From the NCBI GenBank assembly GCA_964416315.1, contig CAYQDR010000001.1, positions 57,840-121,839 of the forward strand: 64,000 nt of DNA. Direction: 5' to 3'. The stretch comes from CAYQDR01 sp964416315 (GTDB lineage Bacteria > Methylomirabilota > Methylomirabilia > Rokubacteriales > DASRDR01). Position 1 is the first letter of the stretch; each line of letters begins with the position of its first letter. A program made the position numbers and the translations under genes. Below the pieces are notes generated by a model. That model was not told the origin of the DNA and did not search any database. It worked only from the letters and a program-made list of their open reading frames with translations. Of the stretch, positions 1 to 8,458 are shown piece by piece.

Positions 1-984
1 GAGGACGGGGTCACGCCGAAGTACGGCGGCCCCGAGTACGAGACGCTGGCGGCGAGCGGGTCCCTCTGCGGGGTCGGCGACCTGCGGGCGCTGGCCCGGG
101 TGAACCAGCTCCTCGCGCAGTACGTCCTCGACTCCATCTCGACCGGGGTGACGATCGCGTTCGCGATGGAGTGCTACGAGCACGGCATCATCACGAAGGC
201 CGACACCGGCGGGATCGAGCTCACCTGGGGGAACGCCGAGGCCGTCGAGCAGATGGTCCACCTGATCGGCCGGCGCGAGGGGATCGGCCGGCTCCTCGGC
301 GAGGGCGTCAAGCGCGCCGCCGCTCAGCTCGGGCGGGGCGCCGAGCGCTTCGCCCTCCACGTCAAGGGGCAGGAGCTGCCCATGCACGACCCGCGGGGGA
401 AGAAGGCGCTCTCGCTCGCCTATGCCATCTCCCCGACCGGCGCCGACCACATGGAGGCGCCGCACGACCCCCTCTACGAGGGCTTCCACCCCCAGGGCCA
501 TCCGCTCGGGCCGCTCGGGCTCATCGAGCCGGTCAAGATGCTCGACTTTGGGCCGAAGAAGGTGCGGGCGTTCTTCCTCTGCCAGCAGGTCTGGAGCCTC
601 TACAACTCGGTCGGGATGTGCGACTTCGTCGGCACCCCGCTGAACGCGCTCGAGCTGGAGAAGCTCGTGGGCTACGTCAACAGCGTCACCGGCTGGAACA
701 TGAGCCTCTTCGAGATGCTCAAGATCGGCGAGCGGGGGAACACGCTGATGCGCGTGTTCAACTGCCGCGAGGGGTTCACGCCGGCCGACGACGTCCTCCC
801 GCAGCGGATGCACGAGGGGATCGGCAACGGCGCGCTGAAGGGCGAGCGCGTGGACCCGGACCAGTTCGTCGCGGCGCGGCGCCTCTACTACGAGATGGCC
901 GGCTGGGACCCCGACACGGGCCGGCCGACGGCCGCGAAGCTGGCCGAGCTGGCGGTGGACGAGGCGGCGATCCGCACCGCCTGA
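1..984 (+). CDS. Aldehyde:ferredoxin oxidoreductase family protein, C-terminal part
   Basis: This is the 3' part of a tungsten/molybdenum pterin enzyme of the AOR family, which oxidises aldehydes to acids with ferredoxin as acceptor. The frame is open from base 1, so the 5' end lies outside the window. Family landmarks seen are GPEYETLAASGSLCGVGDL near the window start, then REGIGRLLGEGVKRAA, HVKGQELPMHDPRG and SPTGADHMEAPHD, which belong to domains 2 and 3. The N-terminal pterin-binding domain is not visible, so the substrate cannot be given. It ends with TGA 33 bases before leuC on the same strand and may share its transcript. Confidence 0.88.
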   Translation, partial: EDGVTPKYGGPEYETLAASGSLCGVGDLRALARVNQLLAQYVLDSISTGVTIAFAMECYEHGIITKADTGGIELTWGNAEAVEQMVHLIGRREGIGRLLGEGVKRAAAQLGRGAERFALHVKGQELPMHDPRGKKALSLAYAISPTGADHMEAPHDPLYEGFHPQGHPLGPLGLIEPVKMLDFGPKKVRAFFLCQQVWSLYNSVGMCDFVGTPLNALELEKLVGYVNSVTGWNMSLFEMLKIGERGNTLMRVFNCREGFTPADDVLPQRMHEGIGNGALKGERVDPDQFVAARRLYYEMAGWDPDTGRPTAAKLAELAVDEAAIRTA

Positions 985-1016
985 GACCGATCGCGTCCTG
1001 AGCGGGTAGGCCTGCC

Positions 1017-2420
1017 ATGGCGAAGACGCTCCTCGACAAGGTGTGGGAGGCCCACACCGTCCGCGCGCTCCCGTCGGGGCAGACGCAGCTCCTGATCGGA
1101 CTCCACCTCATCCACGAGGTGACGAGCCCGCAGGCCTTCCAGATGCTGCGCGAGATGGGCCTGCGGGTGCGCATGCCGGCGCGCACCTTCGCCACGGTGG
1201 ACCACATCGTCCCGACCGCCTCCCAGCAGCGCCCCTTCGGCGACGCCGTGGCGGAGGAGATGACGGTCCACCTGGTCCGGGGCTGCCAGGAGTTCGGGAT
1301 CCCGCTCTTCGACCTCGACAGCGGCCGCCAGGGGATCGTCCACGTCATCGGCCCCGAGCTCGGGCTCACGCAGCCGGGGATGACGATTGCCTGCGGCGAC
1401 AGCCACACCTCGACCCACGGCGCCGTCGGCGCCATCGCCTTCGGGATCGGGACGACCCAGGTGCGTGACGTCCTTGCAACCCAGTGCCTCCTGATGGCGA
1501 AACCGAAGCTCCGCCAGATCCGGGTCGAGGGGAAGCTCACCCGCGGCGTCTACGCGAAGGACGTCATCCTGGCGATCATCCAGCGGCTCGGCGTCAAGGG
1601 CGGCGTCGGGTACGCGTACGAGTACGCCGGCTCGACGCTCGAGGCGATGACGATGGAGGAGCGCCTCACGGTCTGCAACATGTCCATCGAGGGCGGGGCG
1701 CGGTGCGGCTACGTCAACCCGGACCAGACCACGGTCGACTACCTCCGCGGCCGGCCGTACGCGCCCCAGGGCACGGCGTTCGACCGGGCGGTCGTCTGGT
1801 GGCGGAGCATGGCGACGGACCTGGACGCGCGCTTCGACGACGTGGTCCGGCTCGAGGCCGACCGGATCCAGCCGGTCGTGACGTGGGGGATCAACCCGGG
1901 ACAGTCGGTCGGGGTGGAGGAGCGCATCCCCGAGCCCGCGTCGGCCCCGGAGTCCGAGCGGGCGACCTGGCGCGAGGCGCTCGGCTTCATGGACTTCAAG
2001 GCCGGCCAGGCGATCGCGGGGACGAAAATCGACGTCGCCTTCATCGGCTCGTGCACGAACGCGCGCCTCTCCGATCTCCGGGCGGCGGCGGAGGTCGCGC
2101 GGGGGCGGCAGGTGGCGAAGGGCGTCCGGGCCCTCGTGGTCCCGGGCTCCCAGGCCGTGGCGAAGGCGGCGGAGGCCGAGGGCCTGCACGAGATCTTCCG
2201 GGCGGCGGGGTTCGAGTGGCGGAAGGCCGGCTGCTCGATGTGCCTCGGGATGAACGAGGACAAGCTCCGCGGGCGGGAGGTCTGCGCCTCGTCGTCGAAC
2301 CGGAACTTCATCGGCCGGCAGGGGAGCCCGACGGGGCGGACGCTCCTGATGAGCCCGGCGATGGTGGCGGCGGCGGCGATCGCGGGGGCGGTCGCCGACG
2401 TGCGGGCGATGCTGCGGTGA
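1017..2420 (+). CDS. leuC: 3-isopropylmalate dehydratase large subunit (LeuC family)
   Basis: 467 residues, the usual length for bacterial LeuC. The enzyme isomerises 2- and 3-isopropylmalate through a [4Fe-4S] cluster in leucine biosynthesis. The three cluster ligands are visible: Cys346 in FIGSCTNARLSD, and Cys406 and Cys409 in AGCSMCLGMNEDKL. The ACGDSHTSTHGAVGAIAFGIG segment is a second aconitase-family signature. The ATG at 1017 directly precedes AKTLLDKVWEAH, the standard N-terminus. The stop overlaps the leuD start. No leuA or leuB lies nearby, so the pair could serve a related hydro-lyase (citramalate- or dimethylmalate-type) rather than leucine synthesis; sequence reading alone cannot settle that. 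Confidence 0.93.
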   Translation: MAKTLLDKVWEAHTVRALPSGQTQLLIGLHLIHEVTSPQAFQMLREMGLRVRMPARTFATVDHIVPTASQQRPFGDAVAEEMTVHLVRGCQEFGIPLFDLDSGRQGIVHVIGPELGLTQPGMTIACGDSHTSTHGAVGAIAFGIGTTQVRDVLATQCLLMAKPKLRQIRVEGKLTRGVYAKDVILAIIQRLGVKGGVGYAYEYAGSTLEAMTMEERLTVCNMSIEGGARCGYVNPDQTTVDYLRGRPYAPQGTAFDRAVVWWRSMATDLDARFDDVVRLEADRIQPVVTWGINPGQSVGVEERIPEPASAPESERATWREALGFMDFKAGQAIAGTKIDVAFIGSCTNARLSDLRAAAEVARGRQVAKGVRALVVPGSQAVAKAAEAEGLHEIFRAAGFEWRKAGCSMCLGMNEDKLRGREVCASSSNRNFIGRQGSPTGRTLLMSPAMVAAAAIAGAVADVRAMLR

Positions 2421-3013
2421 GCACACCCAGCGCGCGCACCCGCATCGCCGGGCGGGGGATCCCGCTGGCCGGGAACGACATCGACACCGACCGGATCATC
2501 CCCGCCCGCTTCCTCAAGGCCGTCACCTTCGAGGGGCTCGGCGAGCACGTCTTCGAGGACGCCCGCAAGCAGGAGCCGGAGCACCCGTTCAACCAGGCGG
2601 CGTTCCAGGGCGCCTCGATCCTCGTCTGCGGCCTGAACTTCGGCTGCGGCTCCTCGCGCGAGCACGCCCCGCAGGCCCTCCGGCGCTGGGGCATTCGCGG
2701 GGTCGTCGGGGGATCCTTCGCCGAGATCTTCTTCGGCAACTGCACGGCGCTCGGCATCCCCTGCGTCACGGCCGACATGGCCGACATCGAGTGGCTGCAG
2801 CGGGCCGTTGCGCGTGAGCCCCGGCGCGAGGTCCTGCTGGACCTCGAGCGGAAGGAAGCGCGCTTCGCGGACCGGGTGATTCCGATCCGCATCCCGGACG
2901 GGGTCCGGGGTCAGCTCCTCACCGGGACCTGGAACGCGACCGGCGTGCTTCTCGAGGTCGGCGAGGCGATCGAGGCGGTCGCCCGGCGCCTCCCCTACAT
3001 CGCCGGTTACTGA
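2417..3013 (+). CDS. leuD: 3-isopropylmalate dehydratase small subunit (LeuD family)
   Basis: 198 residues, starting at GTG 2417, which overlaps the leuC stop (GTGA), the classic translational-coupling arrangement for the two subunits. The reading frame is open further upstream, but that part is only the shadow of leuC. Homology starts at RIAGRGIPLAGNDIDTDRIIPARFLK, the conserved swivelling-domain N-terminus. NFGCGSSREHAPQAL and FAEIFFGNCTALGIPCV are further LeuD signatures. It completes the active site of the LeuC partner. It is slightly shorter at the C-terminus than the proteobacterial type. Confidence 0.92.
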   Translation: MSTPSARTRIAGRGIPLAGNDIDTDRIIPARFLKAVTFEGLGEHVFEDARKQEPEHPFNQAAFQGASILVCGLNFGCGSSREHAPQALRRWGIRGVVGGSFAEIFFGNCTALGIPCVTADMADIEWLQRAVAREPRREVLLDLERKEARFADRVIPIRIPDGVRGQLLTGTWNATGVLLEVGEAIEAVARRLPYIAGY

Positions 3014-3254
3014 GCGCGCCTTCCCGGGCGGCGAACTCGCTCAGCCCGCTGCCGCCCGCGTCAGCGTGTCGCCGCTCCGCGAGAGACCGGGGTCGGCCCG
3101 CGCGAGGTCGTCCCGGCCACCGGGGGACCCAGCACGGCCGCCGCCACCAGGAGCACGATCCAGAGGTCCTTCTTGGTGCGGTGGACGATCTCTCCTCCTC
3201 GGGCATCCCCGCGACCGGTCGCGGCCGGATGAAGATCTCGAACGGCGCGGGCGC

Positions 3255-3863
3255 TCACCCCGGGATGTCCTCGCGCCCGTAGTACCAGGCCGTCACGGCC
3301 CAGCGCGGCGCCGCCGCCGCGAGCACCTCGTGCTCGATGCGGTCGGAGCGGAACACGACCAGGCGGTCGAGCACCGGTTCGACGTCGCGCGGGCCGTCGG
3401 GCAGGTAAAGCCGCAGCAGCCCGCCGTGCTCCGGGCGCCAGCCGGCGTTCAGGTAGTAGGTGGCAGTGAGCCGCCGGTTCGGGCCACCCGGGAACGCGTC
3501 GAGGTGCCGGGCGTACCGCGCGTCGGGCGCGTAACAGGCGAGCTGGACGTCGAAGCGGACGAGGCCGAGGTAGGCGTCGCGATTCAGGCCGAGACGGAGC
3601 GCCTCGAAGCGCTCGCACAGCGGGCGCAGGCCAGCCGGCGCGTCCGCGGGCGCGAGCCACGCGATCGCGTCGCCGCGCGTGGCGGGATCGCGCCGGTAAC
3701 CGCCGCCGCGCCTCACCCCGGCGGGGCGGAGCTCTCCGGCGCTGGCGAGCGCGCGGGCGGCCGCGCAGACCCCCTCGGCCGCAGCGGGCCCCAGGAAGCC
3801 GTCGCGCAGGAAGAAGCCGCGCTCCCCCAGCGCCCGGATCTCCGCGTCGTCGAGGTCGATCAT
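3255..3863 (-). CDS. 2-oxoglutarate/Fe(II)-dependent oxygenase (prolyl-4-hydroxylase-like)
   Basis: 202 residues from ATG 3863, preceded by GGAG; the frame stays open further upstream, but that part overlaps the divergent antitoxin promoter. The iron triad reads His120 and Asp122 (ARHLDAF) and His178 (DRIEHEV), with Arg188 (RWAVTAWYYGR) as the 2-oxoglutarate carboxylate ligand. Together these define the prolyl-4-hydroxylase-type double-stranded beta helix. The substrate is unknown. It stands alone between leuD and a toxin-antitoxin pair, so context gives no pathway. The closest relatives by pattern are the short soluble bacterial 2OG-Fe(II) oxygenases. Confidence 0.8.
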   Translation of the reverse strand: MIDLDDAEIRALGERGFFLRDGFLGPAAAEGVCAAARALASAGELRPAGVRRGGGYRRDPATRGDAIAWLAPADAPAGLRPLCERFEALRLGLNRDAYLGLVRFDVQLACYAPDARYARHLDAFPGGPNRRLTATYYLNAGWRPEHGGLLRLYLPDGPRDVEPVLDRLVVFRSDRIEHEVLAAAAPRWAVTAWYYGREDIPG

Positions 3864-3888
3864 CGCCCGTGCTCCATTATGGAGCGTC

Positions 3889-3919
3889 TTGACGGCGCCG
3901 GAGCCGCGGTGTATATACA
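3889..3919 (+). promoter_or_regulatory. Promoter with palindromic operator for antitoxin gene
   Basis: TTGACG (3889-3894), a 17-base spacer and TATATA (3912-3917) form a near-consensus sigma-70 promoter. The perfect palindrome TGTATATACA (3910-3919) covers the -10 box, an ideal site for autorepression by the RHH antitoxin. The GTG start at 3924 falls where transcription should begin and no Shine-Dalgarno precedes it, so the mRNA is probably leaderless. Confidence 0.7.
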
Positions 3920-3923
3920 TCGC

Positions 3924-4184
3924 GTGATCCGCACCCAGCTGTACCTGGACGAGCAGATTCACTCGCGCCTGCGGGATCTCGCGCGAAAGCAGGGACGGAC
4001 GATCTCCGAGCTGGTCCGCGACGCCCTGGCGAGGACCTACGGGACGACCGGCCCCAACGAGCTCCTAGCGTCCCTGCGCGCCGTCTCGGGCTTATGGAAA
4101 GATCGAGAGGACATCGGCGACACCCGAGAGTACGTGAGGCGCCTGCGTCGGGATACGCGCCGCATGCGGCGCCTCAGCCGGTAG
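3924..4184 (+). CDS. Ribbon-helix-helix antitoxin
   Basis: 86 residues from GTG 3924. The N-terminal beta strand IRTQLYLDEQIHSRLRDLA followed by KQGRTISELVRDALARTYG is the ribbon-helix-helix DNA-binding fold of CopG/VapB-type antitoxins; the basic C-terminus (RRLRRDTRRMRRLSR) would wrap the toxin. It overlaps the downstream PIN toxin frame, as expected for a type II toxin-antitoxin operon, and has its own palindromic operator at the -10 box. Autorepression by the antitoxin or toxin-antitoxin complex is inferred from the family. Confidence 0.8.
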   Translation: MIRTQLYLDEQIHSRLRDLARKQGRTISELVRDALARTYGTTGPNELLASLRAVSGLWKDREDIGDTREYVRRLRRDTRRMRRLSR

Positions 4185-4567
4185 CGGGCGTCCTCCTCGA
4201 CACCGACGTCATCATCGAGGTCTTGCGCGGCCGCCGCGCTGTCCCCGAGAGTCTCGCGGCGCTCGAGTCGGCGGGCGTGCGCACGTACACCTGCGCCGTT
4301 TCCTGGGCGGAGGTCTACGCGGGGATCCGGCCCGGGGAGGAGGTCCTCACCGAAGCGTTCCTCGGGCGCCGCGCCGAGGTCGTCATCGACGCCACCGCCG
4401 GCAGGCGGGCGGGGCAATACCTGGCGCGATACTCCAGGACCCACGGCGTCGAGATCGCCGATGCGCTCGTCGCGGCCGCGGCGACCACCGCGGGACTCTC
4501 CCTGTGGACGCTCAACCGCCGGCACTACCCGATGCCCGACATCCAGTTCCACGGGCCGGGCCCCTAG
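4094..4567 (+). CDS. PIN-domain ribonuclease toxin (VapC family)
   Basis: The PIN fold starts at VLLDTDVIIEVLRG (about residue 33) and carries the acidic residues of the nuclease site: Asp in LLDTD, Glu in SWAEVYAG and Asp in VEIADALVAA, ending with WTLNRRHYPM. VapC toxins cleave RNA and are neutralised by the upstream antitoxin. The start is odd: the only ordinary start codon in frame before the domain is ATG 4094, giving a 91-base overlap with the antitoxin and an N-terminal extension not typical of the family. The expected start region around 4181 reads GTA-GCG-GGC instead of ATG/GTG. Translation may reinitiate there from an unusual codon, or the start may be mutated. Confidence 0.75.
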   Translation: MERSRGHRRHPRVREAPASGYAPHAAPQPVAGVLLDTDVIIEVLRGRRAVPESLAALESAGVRTYTCAVSWAEVYAGIRPGEEVLTEAFLGRRAEVVIDATAGRRAGQYLARYSRTHGVEIADALVAAAATTAGLSLWTLNRRHYPMPDIQFHGPGP

Positions 4568-4615
4568 CCGCCTCGGCAAATCCTGGGCACACGACAGCCT
4601 CGCGGGGCCGGGCGC

Positions 4616-4720
4616 TCACCGGGCGAGGCGCGCCCGCGTGGCCTCGACCTGGGCGATGTGCTCGAGGTCGTGCTCGGCCAGGTAACGGGCATAGCCGGGC
4701 CGGCCGAGCGCCCGCGGACC
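4616..4720 (-). pseudogene. C-terminal remnant, possibly of a DinB-like protein
   Basis: Read on the minus strand this short frame ends ARYLAEHDLEHIAQVEATRARLAR-stop. It resembles the last helix of DinB/YfiT-type metal-binding four-helix proteins, where HDxEH supplies ligands. No start codon, ribosome site or upstream homologous sequence remains, because the transporter gene end lies immediately beyond. I read it as a decayed tail; at about 35 codons the identification is tentative. Confidence 0.35.
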
Positions 4721-4751
4721 ACCGTGCCCCGCGGGCGCTCGCGGCGCCGAC

Positions 4752-6488
4752 CTATGCCCGCTCGACGATGTAGAGGTGGGAGAGCATGTCCACGTAGATG
4801 TTGCCCCACACCACGAGTTCGCCGGCCCTGTTCTTCTCGATGCCGCGCACCTTCGGCTTCGCGGCCGCGTAGCGCACGACCCACGCCACCGGGACGTAGC
4901 CGACGTCGCTCTGCATGATCTCCTCGGCCTTCAGGTAGTGCTCGAGGCGCTTCTTGACATCCCGCGTGTCGCGGCCGGCCTCGAGCTCCTTGTCGAAGGC
5001 CTCGTTCGACCACGCCTGGCGCTTGCCGGTCGTCCGCTTCGAGTAGAACGTGTCGAAGTACTCGTTGTGAGGATCCGGGTAATCCATGAACCAGCGGATC
5101 CAGACGAGCTGGAGGTCCTGCTTCCACAGCCGCTCGCGGAACACGCGCGGCTCCAGCACCTCGAGCTCGGTCTTCATGTTGAGGTTCTCGAGCAGCACGG
5201 CCTGGACCGCCTCGGCCATGGGCTTGGACTGGAGCGCTTCGTCCCGCATGGACAGGACGATCTTCGGCCAGCTTTTGCCGCCCTCGTAGGGCGTGCCCCT
5301 GAGCATCGACATCGCGAGCTTCGCGTCGAACTTCTGGAGCTCCCTGGTCTTCTTGTCGTCGATGAACCCGGGAAAGCCAGGCGGGATCATGCAATGCGCC
5401 GGGATCGAGAAGCCCTGGGCGACTTTGGCCACGGCCTCCCGGTCCACGGCGTGGGCCACCGCCTGCCGGACCTTCAGGTTGTCGAACGGCGGCTTGGTCA
5501 CCTGGGGCGTGAGGTACCAGGTACCGGGGAACGGGTAACGGAAGACCTCCTTGGAGGTCTTCGGGTCACCCTGGAGGCGCCTGAGGTCGGCGGCCTGGAG
5601 GGCCGTCATGTCGAGCTCGTTGTTCTCGTAGGGCAGGGCGCCGGACTGCACCGGGATGATCGGGATGATCACCCGCTCGAGCGTCACGTTCTTGGCGTCG
5701 AAGAAGCGCGGGTTCTTCCGGAGGACGATCTGCTTGTTGTGCTCCCACGCCTCGAGGACGAACGGACCGTTCGAGACGAGGTTACCGGCCTCGGTCCACT
5801 TGTCCCCGTGCTTCTCGATCGACGGGCGGTGGCCCGGAAGGGCGGCGAGGTACGCGGCGAGGACCGGGAAGTAACCCCGCGGGCCCTCCAGCGTCACCTC
5901 GAGCGTCCAGTCGTCCTTCGCGCGGACGCCCACCTGTGAGGCGTCCGTGAGCTGCCCCTTGTTGAACGCCTCGCCGTTCTTGATGTCGTAGAGGAACGCG
6001 GCGTAGGGCGCCTTCGAGGCGGGGTCGAGCTGGCGCTTCCAGGAGTACTCGAAGTCCCGGGCCCCGCACGGGCTGTTGTCGGACCAGCGGGAGTCCTTCC
6101 GGATCTGGAAGGTCCACACCGAGCCGTCCTGGTTGGAGGTGACTTTGCTGGCGACATAGGGAACCGCCAGGAAGTCGGCGTTGAACTCCATCAGGCCCGC
6201 CCACAGGTCCGGCACGCCCCCGCAGTAGAGGTCCTTGTTGAAGTCGTGGCTCGCCGGGTCGTTCTGGAACCAGCCCCCGCCGCCCAGCCGGATGACCTGC
6301 TCCCTGGCGAGCTTCTCGCCCGGCGCGAGCTTGGGAGCTGCCGAGGCGCGGCGCGCGTTGAAGCCGGCCGCGCCGAGTGTGGCGAGCCCGGCGGCGACCC
6401 GGAGGAAGTCGCGCCGGTCGAGGCCGACCGCACCGAGGCGCTCGGCGAGCAGCTCCATCTGTCTGTCGGAGATGTGAGGGCGCTTCAT
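4752..6488 (-). CDS. ABC transporter substrate-binding protein, family 5 (peptide/opine type)
   Basis: 578 residues from ATG 6488, chosen because a perfect AAGGAGG lies just upstream; a longer frame exists but lacks this. A twin-arginine signal (DRRDFLRVAAGLATLGAAG, about residues 26-44, ending near RRASAAPK) indicates Tat export. The body has the family pattern of an SBP_bac_5 protein: WTFQIRKDSRWSDNSPCGARDFEYSWKR, LVSNGPFVLEAWEHNKQIVLRKNPRFFD and DNLKVRQAVAHAVDREAV. It should deliver a peptide-like or other organic ligand to the DppBC-type permeases encoded just upstream. No ATPase genes are in this cluster, so the transporter must borrow ATPases encoded elsewhere. Confidence 0.92.
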   Translation of the reverse strand: MKRPHISDRQMELLAERLGAVGLDRRDFLRVAAGLATLGAAGFNARRASAAPKLAPGEKLAREQVIRLGGGGWFQNDPASHDFNKDLYCGGVPDLWAGLMEFNADFLAVPYVASKVTSNQDGSVWTFQIRKDSRWSDNSPCGARDFEYSWKRQLDPASKAPYAAFLYDIKNGEAFNKGQLTDASQVGVRAKDDWTLEVTLEGPRGYFPVLAAYLAALPGHRPSIEKHGDKWTEAGNLVSNGPFVLEAWEHNKQIVLRKNPRFFDAKNVTLERVIIPIIPVQSGALPYENNELDMTALQAADLRRLQGDPKTSKEVFRYPFPGTWYLTPQVTKPPFDNLKVRQAVAHAVDREAVAKVAQGFSIPAHCMIPPGFPGFIDDKKTRELQKFDAKLAMSMLRGTPYEGGKSWPKIVLSMRDEALQSKPMAEAVQAVLLENLNMKTELEVLEPRVFRERLWKQDLQLVWIRWFMDYPDPHNEYFDTFYSKRTTGKRQAWSNEAFDKELEAGRDTRDVKKRLEHYLKAEEIMQSDVGYVPVAWVVRYAAAKPKVRGIEKNRAGELVVWGNIYVDMLSHLYIVERA

Positions 6489-6517
6489 GTCATGCCTCCT
6501 TCCGTTTGGCGTGAGTC

Positions 6518-7444
6518 TCACTTGAGCTTGGGGTCCAGCGCGTCCCGCACGCCGTCCCCAAGAAACGTGAACGACAGCATCGTCACCGCGATCGCGATGG
6601 ACGGGAAGACGCAGAGGTGCCAGTACGTCCGGAGGTATTGCTGGCCCTCGCCCACCATCTGCCCCCAGGACGGGGTCGGCGGGTTGATTCCCACGCCGAT
6701 GAACGAGAGCGCCGCCTCCGTGAAGATCGCCTGCGGGATCCCGAACGTCACCGCCACGATGATCGGGGTCAGCGCGTTCGGCAGGACGTGGCGGACCAGG
6801 ACGCGACCGAACCCGCCGCCGAGCGCCCGCGCGCCCTCGACGAACTCCTTCTCCTTCAGGGCCAGGACCTGGGCGCGCGTCTGCCGGGCGATGCCCACCC
6901 AGCCCGTCAACCCGATGGCAATGAAGATGTTCATGAGCCCGGCACCGAGCATCGACATGACCAGGATCACGAAGAGGAGGTTCGGGAAGGCGTACATGAC
7001 GTCCACGAGCCGCATCAGGACGAGGTCGGTGCGGCCGCCGAGGTAGCCCGAGAGCGCGCCGATCGGCACGCCCAGCAGGACCACGATGACCTGCGCGCCG
7101 AGGCCCACGATCATCGAGATCCGCGCCCCGTAGATCATCCGCGAGAGCATGTCGCGGCCGAGCTGGTCGGTGCCGAAGGGATAGTCGCGCGAGGGTGCCT
7201 CGTTGAGGCGGCCGAAGTTCGTCTTGGTGTACGAGTAGGGGGCGATGGCGTCGGCGAGGACCGCGAGGAGGATGAGGCCGATGACGACCGTGCCGCCGAC
7301 GACGGCGAGGCGGTTCCGGAGGAGGCGCCTGAAGGCGTCCCGCCAGAGGCTCGATGATCGAATCTCGCCGACGCGCGCGAGGGCCGGGACGGCGATCGCG
7401 CCGGCGCGGAGGTCAGTACCTGATGCGGGGGTCGAGAGCGCCAT
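6518..7444 (-). CDS. ABC transporter permease, DppC/OppC family
   Basis: 308 residues. N-terminal cytoplasmic segment, first membrane helix RLAVVGGTVVIGLILLAVLADAIAP, then the OppC_N signature PFGTDQLGRDMLSRMIYGARISM, further helices, and the ATPase-contact EAA loop EFVEGARALGGGFGRVLVRHVLPNAL. It ends at ALDPKLK, as usual. Its start overlaps the dppB-like gene by 32 bases and it is followed 29 bases later by the binding protein. It forms the inner-membrane channel with the DppB-like partner. Confidence 0.92.
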   Translation of the reverse strand: MALSTPASGTDLRAGAIAVPALARVGEIRSSSLWRDAFRRLLRNRLAVVGGTVVIGLILLAVLADAIAPYSYTKTNFGRLNEAPSRDYPFGTDQLGRDMLSRMIYGARISMIVGLGAQVIVVLLGVPIGALSGYLGGRTDLVLMRLVDVMYAFPNLLFVILVMSMLGAGLMNIFIAIGLTGWVGIARQTRAQVLALKEKEFVEGARALGGGFGRVLVRHVLPNALTPIIVAVTFGIPQAIFTEAALSFIGVGINPPTPSWGQMVGEGQQYLRTYWHLCVFPSIAIAVTMLSFTFLGDGVRDALDPKLK

Positions 7445-8339
7445 AGATCAGGTCCACGACCAGGTTCATGACGGCCAGGAACGCGCCGTAGGTCAGCACG
7501 ACGGCCATGATCATCGGGTAATCGCGACCCGTCATCGAGAGCACGAAGAAGCGTCCCATCCCCGGGACGCGGAAGATGGCCTCCACGAAGAACGAGCCTG
7601 TCCCGATGGCGGCGAAGAGCGGCCCGAGGAGCGTCACGACCGGGATGAGGGCGTTCTTCAGCGCGTGCTTGAAGATGACCGGGGCCTCCGCCAGCCCCTT
7701 CGAGCGGGCCGTCAGCGTGTAGTCGGCCCGGATGACGTCGAGCATGCTCGCCCGGGTGTAGCGCGCGATGATGCCCATCGGCCCGAGCGCGAGGGTCAGC
7801 GTCGGAAGCACCCAGTTCCGCGGCGAGTCCCACCCGCCCGTCGGGAAGAGCGGCAGGACGAACGAGAAGAGGATGATGGCGAACACCGCCATGACGAAGT
7901 TCGGCACGGCGACGCCGAAGGTCGCGAGGCTCACCGAGACGTAGTCCCACGCGCGGTTCTGGTGCACGGCGGCGAGGATCCCCAGCGTGAGGCCCCCCGT
8001 CACCGCGACGACGAACGCCATCGAGCCGAGGAGGAGGGACACGGGGAACGTCTGGAGGATGATCTCGCTGACCGTCCGGGTCTTGTAGACGAACGACATC
8101 CCGAAGTCGCCGCGGAGCGCCTTGCCGACGAAGATGAGGAACTGCTGATGGAGCGGCTTGTCGAGGCCGTACGCCTTGGCGAGGTTTCGCTGCACGTCCG
8201 GCGGCAGGGGATTGGCGCCCTCCGCCACGGGGTCGAGCGGGCTCCCCGGCGTGGCGTGCATGACCAGGAAGGTCACGAGCGCCATCGCCAGGAGGGTCGG
8301 GACGAGCCACAGAGCGCGCGCGGCCGCGTACTGGAACAA
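7413..8339 (-). CDS. ABC transporter permease, DppB/OppB family
   Basis: 308 residues starting at TTG 8339. The N-terminus FQYAAARALWLVPTLLAMALVTFLVMHATPGSP, the periplasmic AKAYGLDKPLHQQFLIFVGKALRGDFGMSF, the EAA loop RADYTLTARSKGLAEAPVIFKHALKNALIPVVT and the C-terminus ALDPRIRY are all standard for this family. First gene of the minus-strand importer operon, with a recognisable promoter about 20 bases upstream of the start. The substrate is probably peptides or a related compound, by family only. Confidence 0.92.
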   Translation of the reverse strand: MFQYAAARALWLVPTLLAMALVTFLVMHATPGSPLDPVAEGANPLPPDVQRNLAKAYGLDKPLHQQFLIFVGKALRGDFGMSFVYKTRTVSEIILQTFPVSLLLGSMAFVVAVTGGLTLGILAAVHQNRAWDYVSVSLATFGVAVPNFVMAVFAIILFSFVLPLFPTGGWDSPRNWVLPTLTLALGPMGIIARYTRASMLDVIRADYTLTARSKGLAEAPVIFKHALKNALIPVVTLLGPLFAAIGTGSFFVEAIFRVPGMGRFFVLSMTGRDYPMIMAVVLTYGAFLAVMNLVVDLIYGALDPRIRY

Positions 8340-8359
8340 GTCAATCCCCGGGTGCCCCT

Positions 8360-8388
8360 ACTATCGTTAAACGGGCCTCGGGGGTCAA
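8360..8388 (-). promoter_or_regulatory. Sigma-70-type promoter of the dppB-dppC-SBP operon
   Basis: On the minus strand TTGACC (8388-8383), a 17-base spacer and GATAGT (8365-8360) lie just upstream of the TTG start at 8339. The predicted transcript start is near 8353, leaving a leader of only about 14 bases. Confidence 0.6.
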
Positions 8389-8458
8389 GACCGCCCTCAC
8401 GGCCTCGCGCCCGGTGCGGTCCGGCCCGTGGGTCAGGCCTGCTCCAACCACGAAGCGG

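Noticed and set aside
3061..3190. Minus-strand frame with a membrane-like stretch (KKDLWIVLLVAAAVLGPP)
   Set aside because: It looks like a small membrane protein, but no ATG, GTG or TTG precedes the stretch near the GAGGAGGAG site; too weak to call as a gene.
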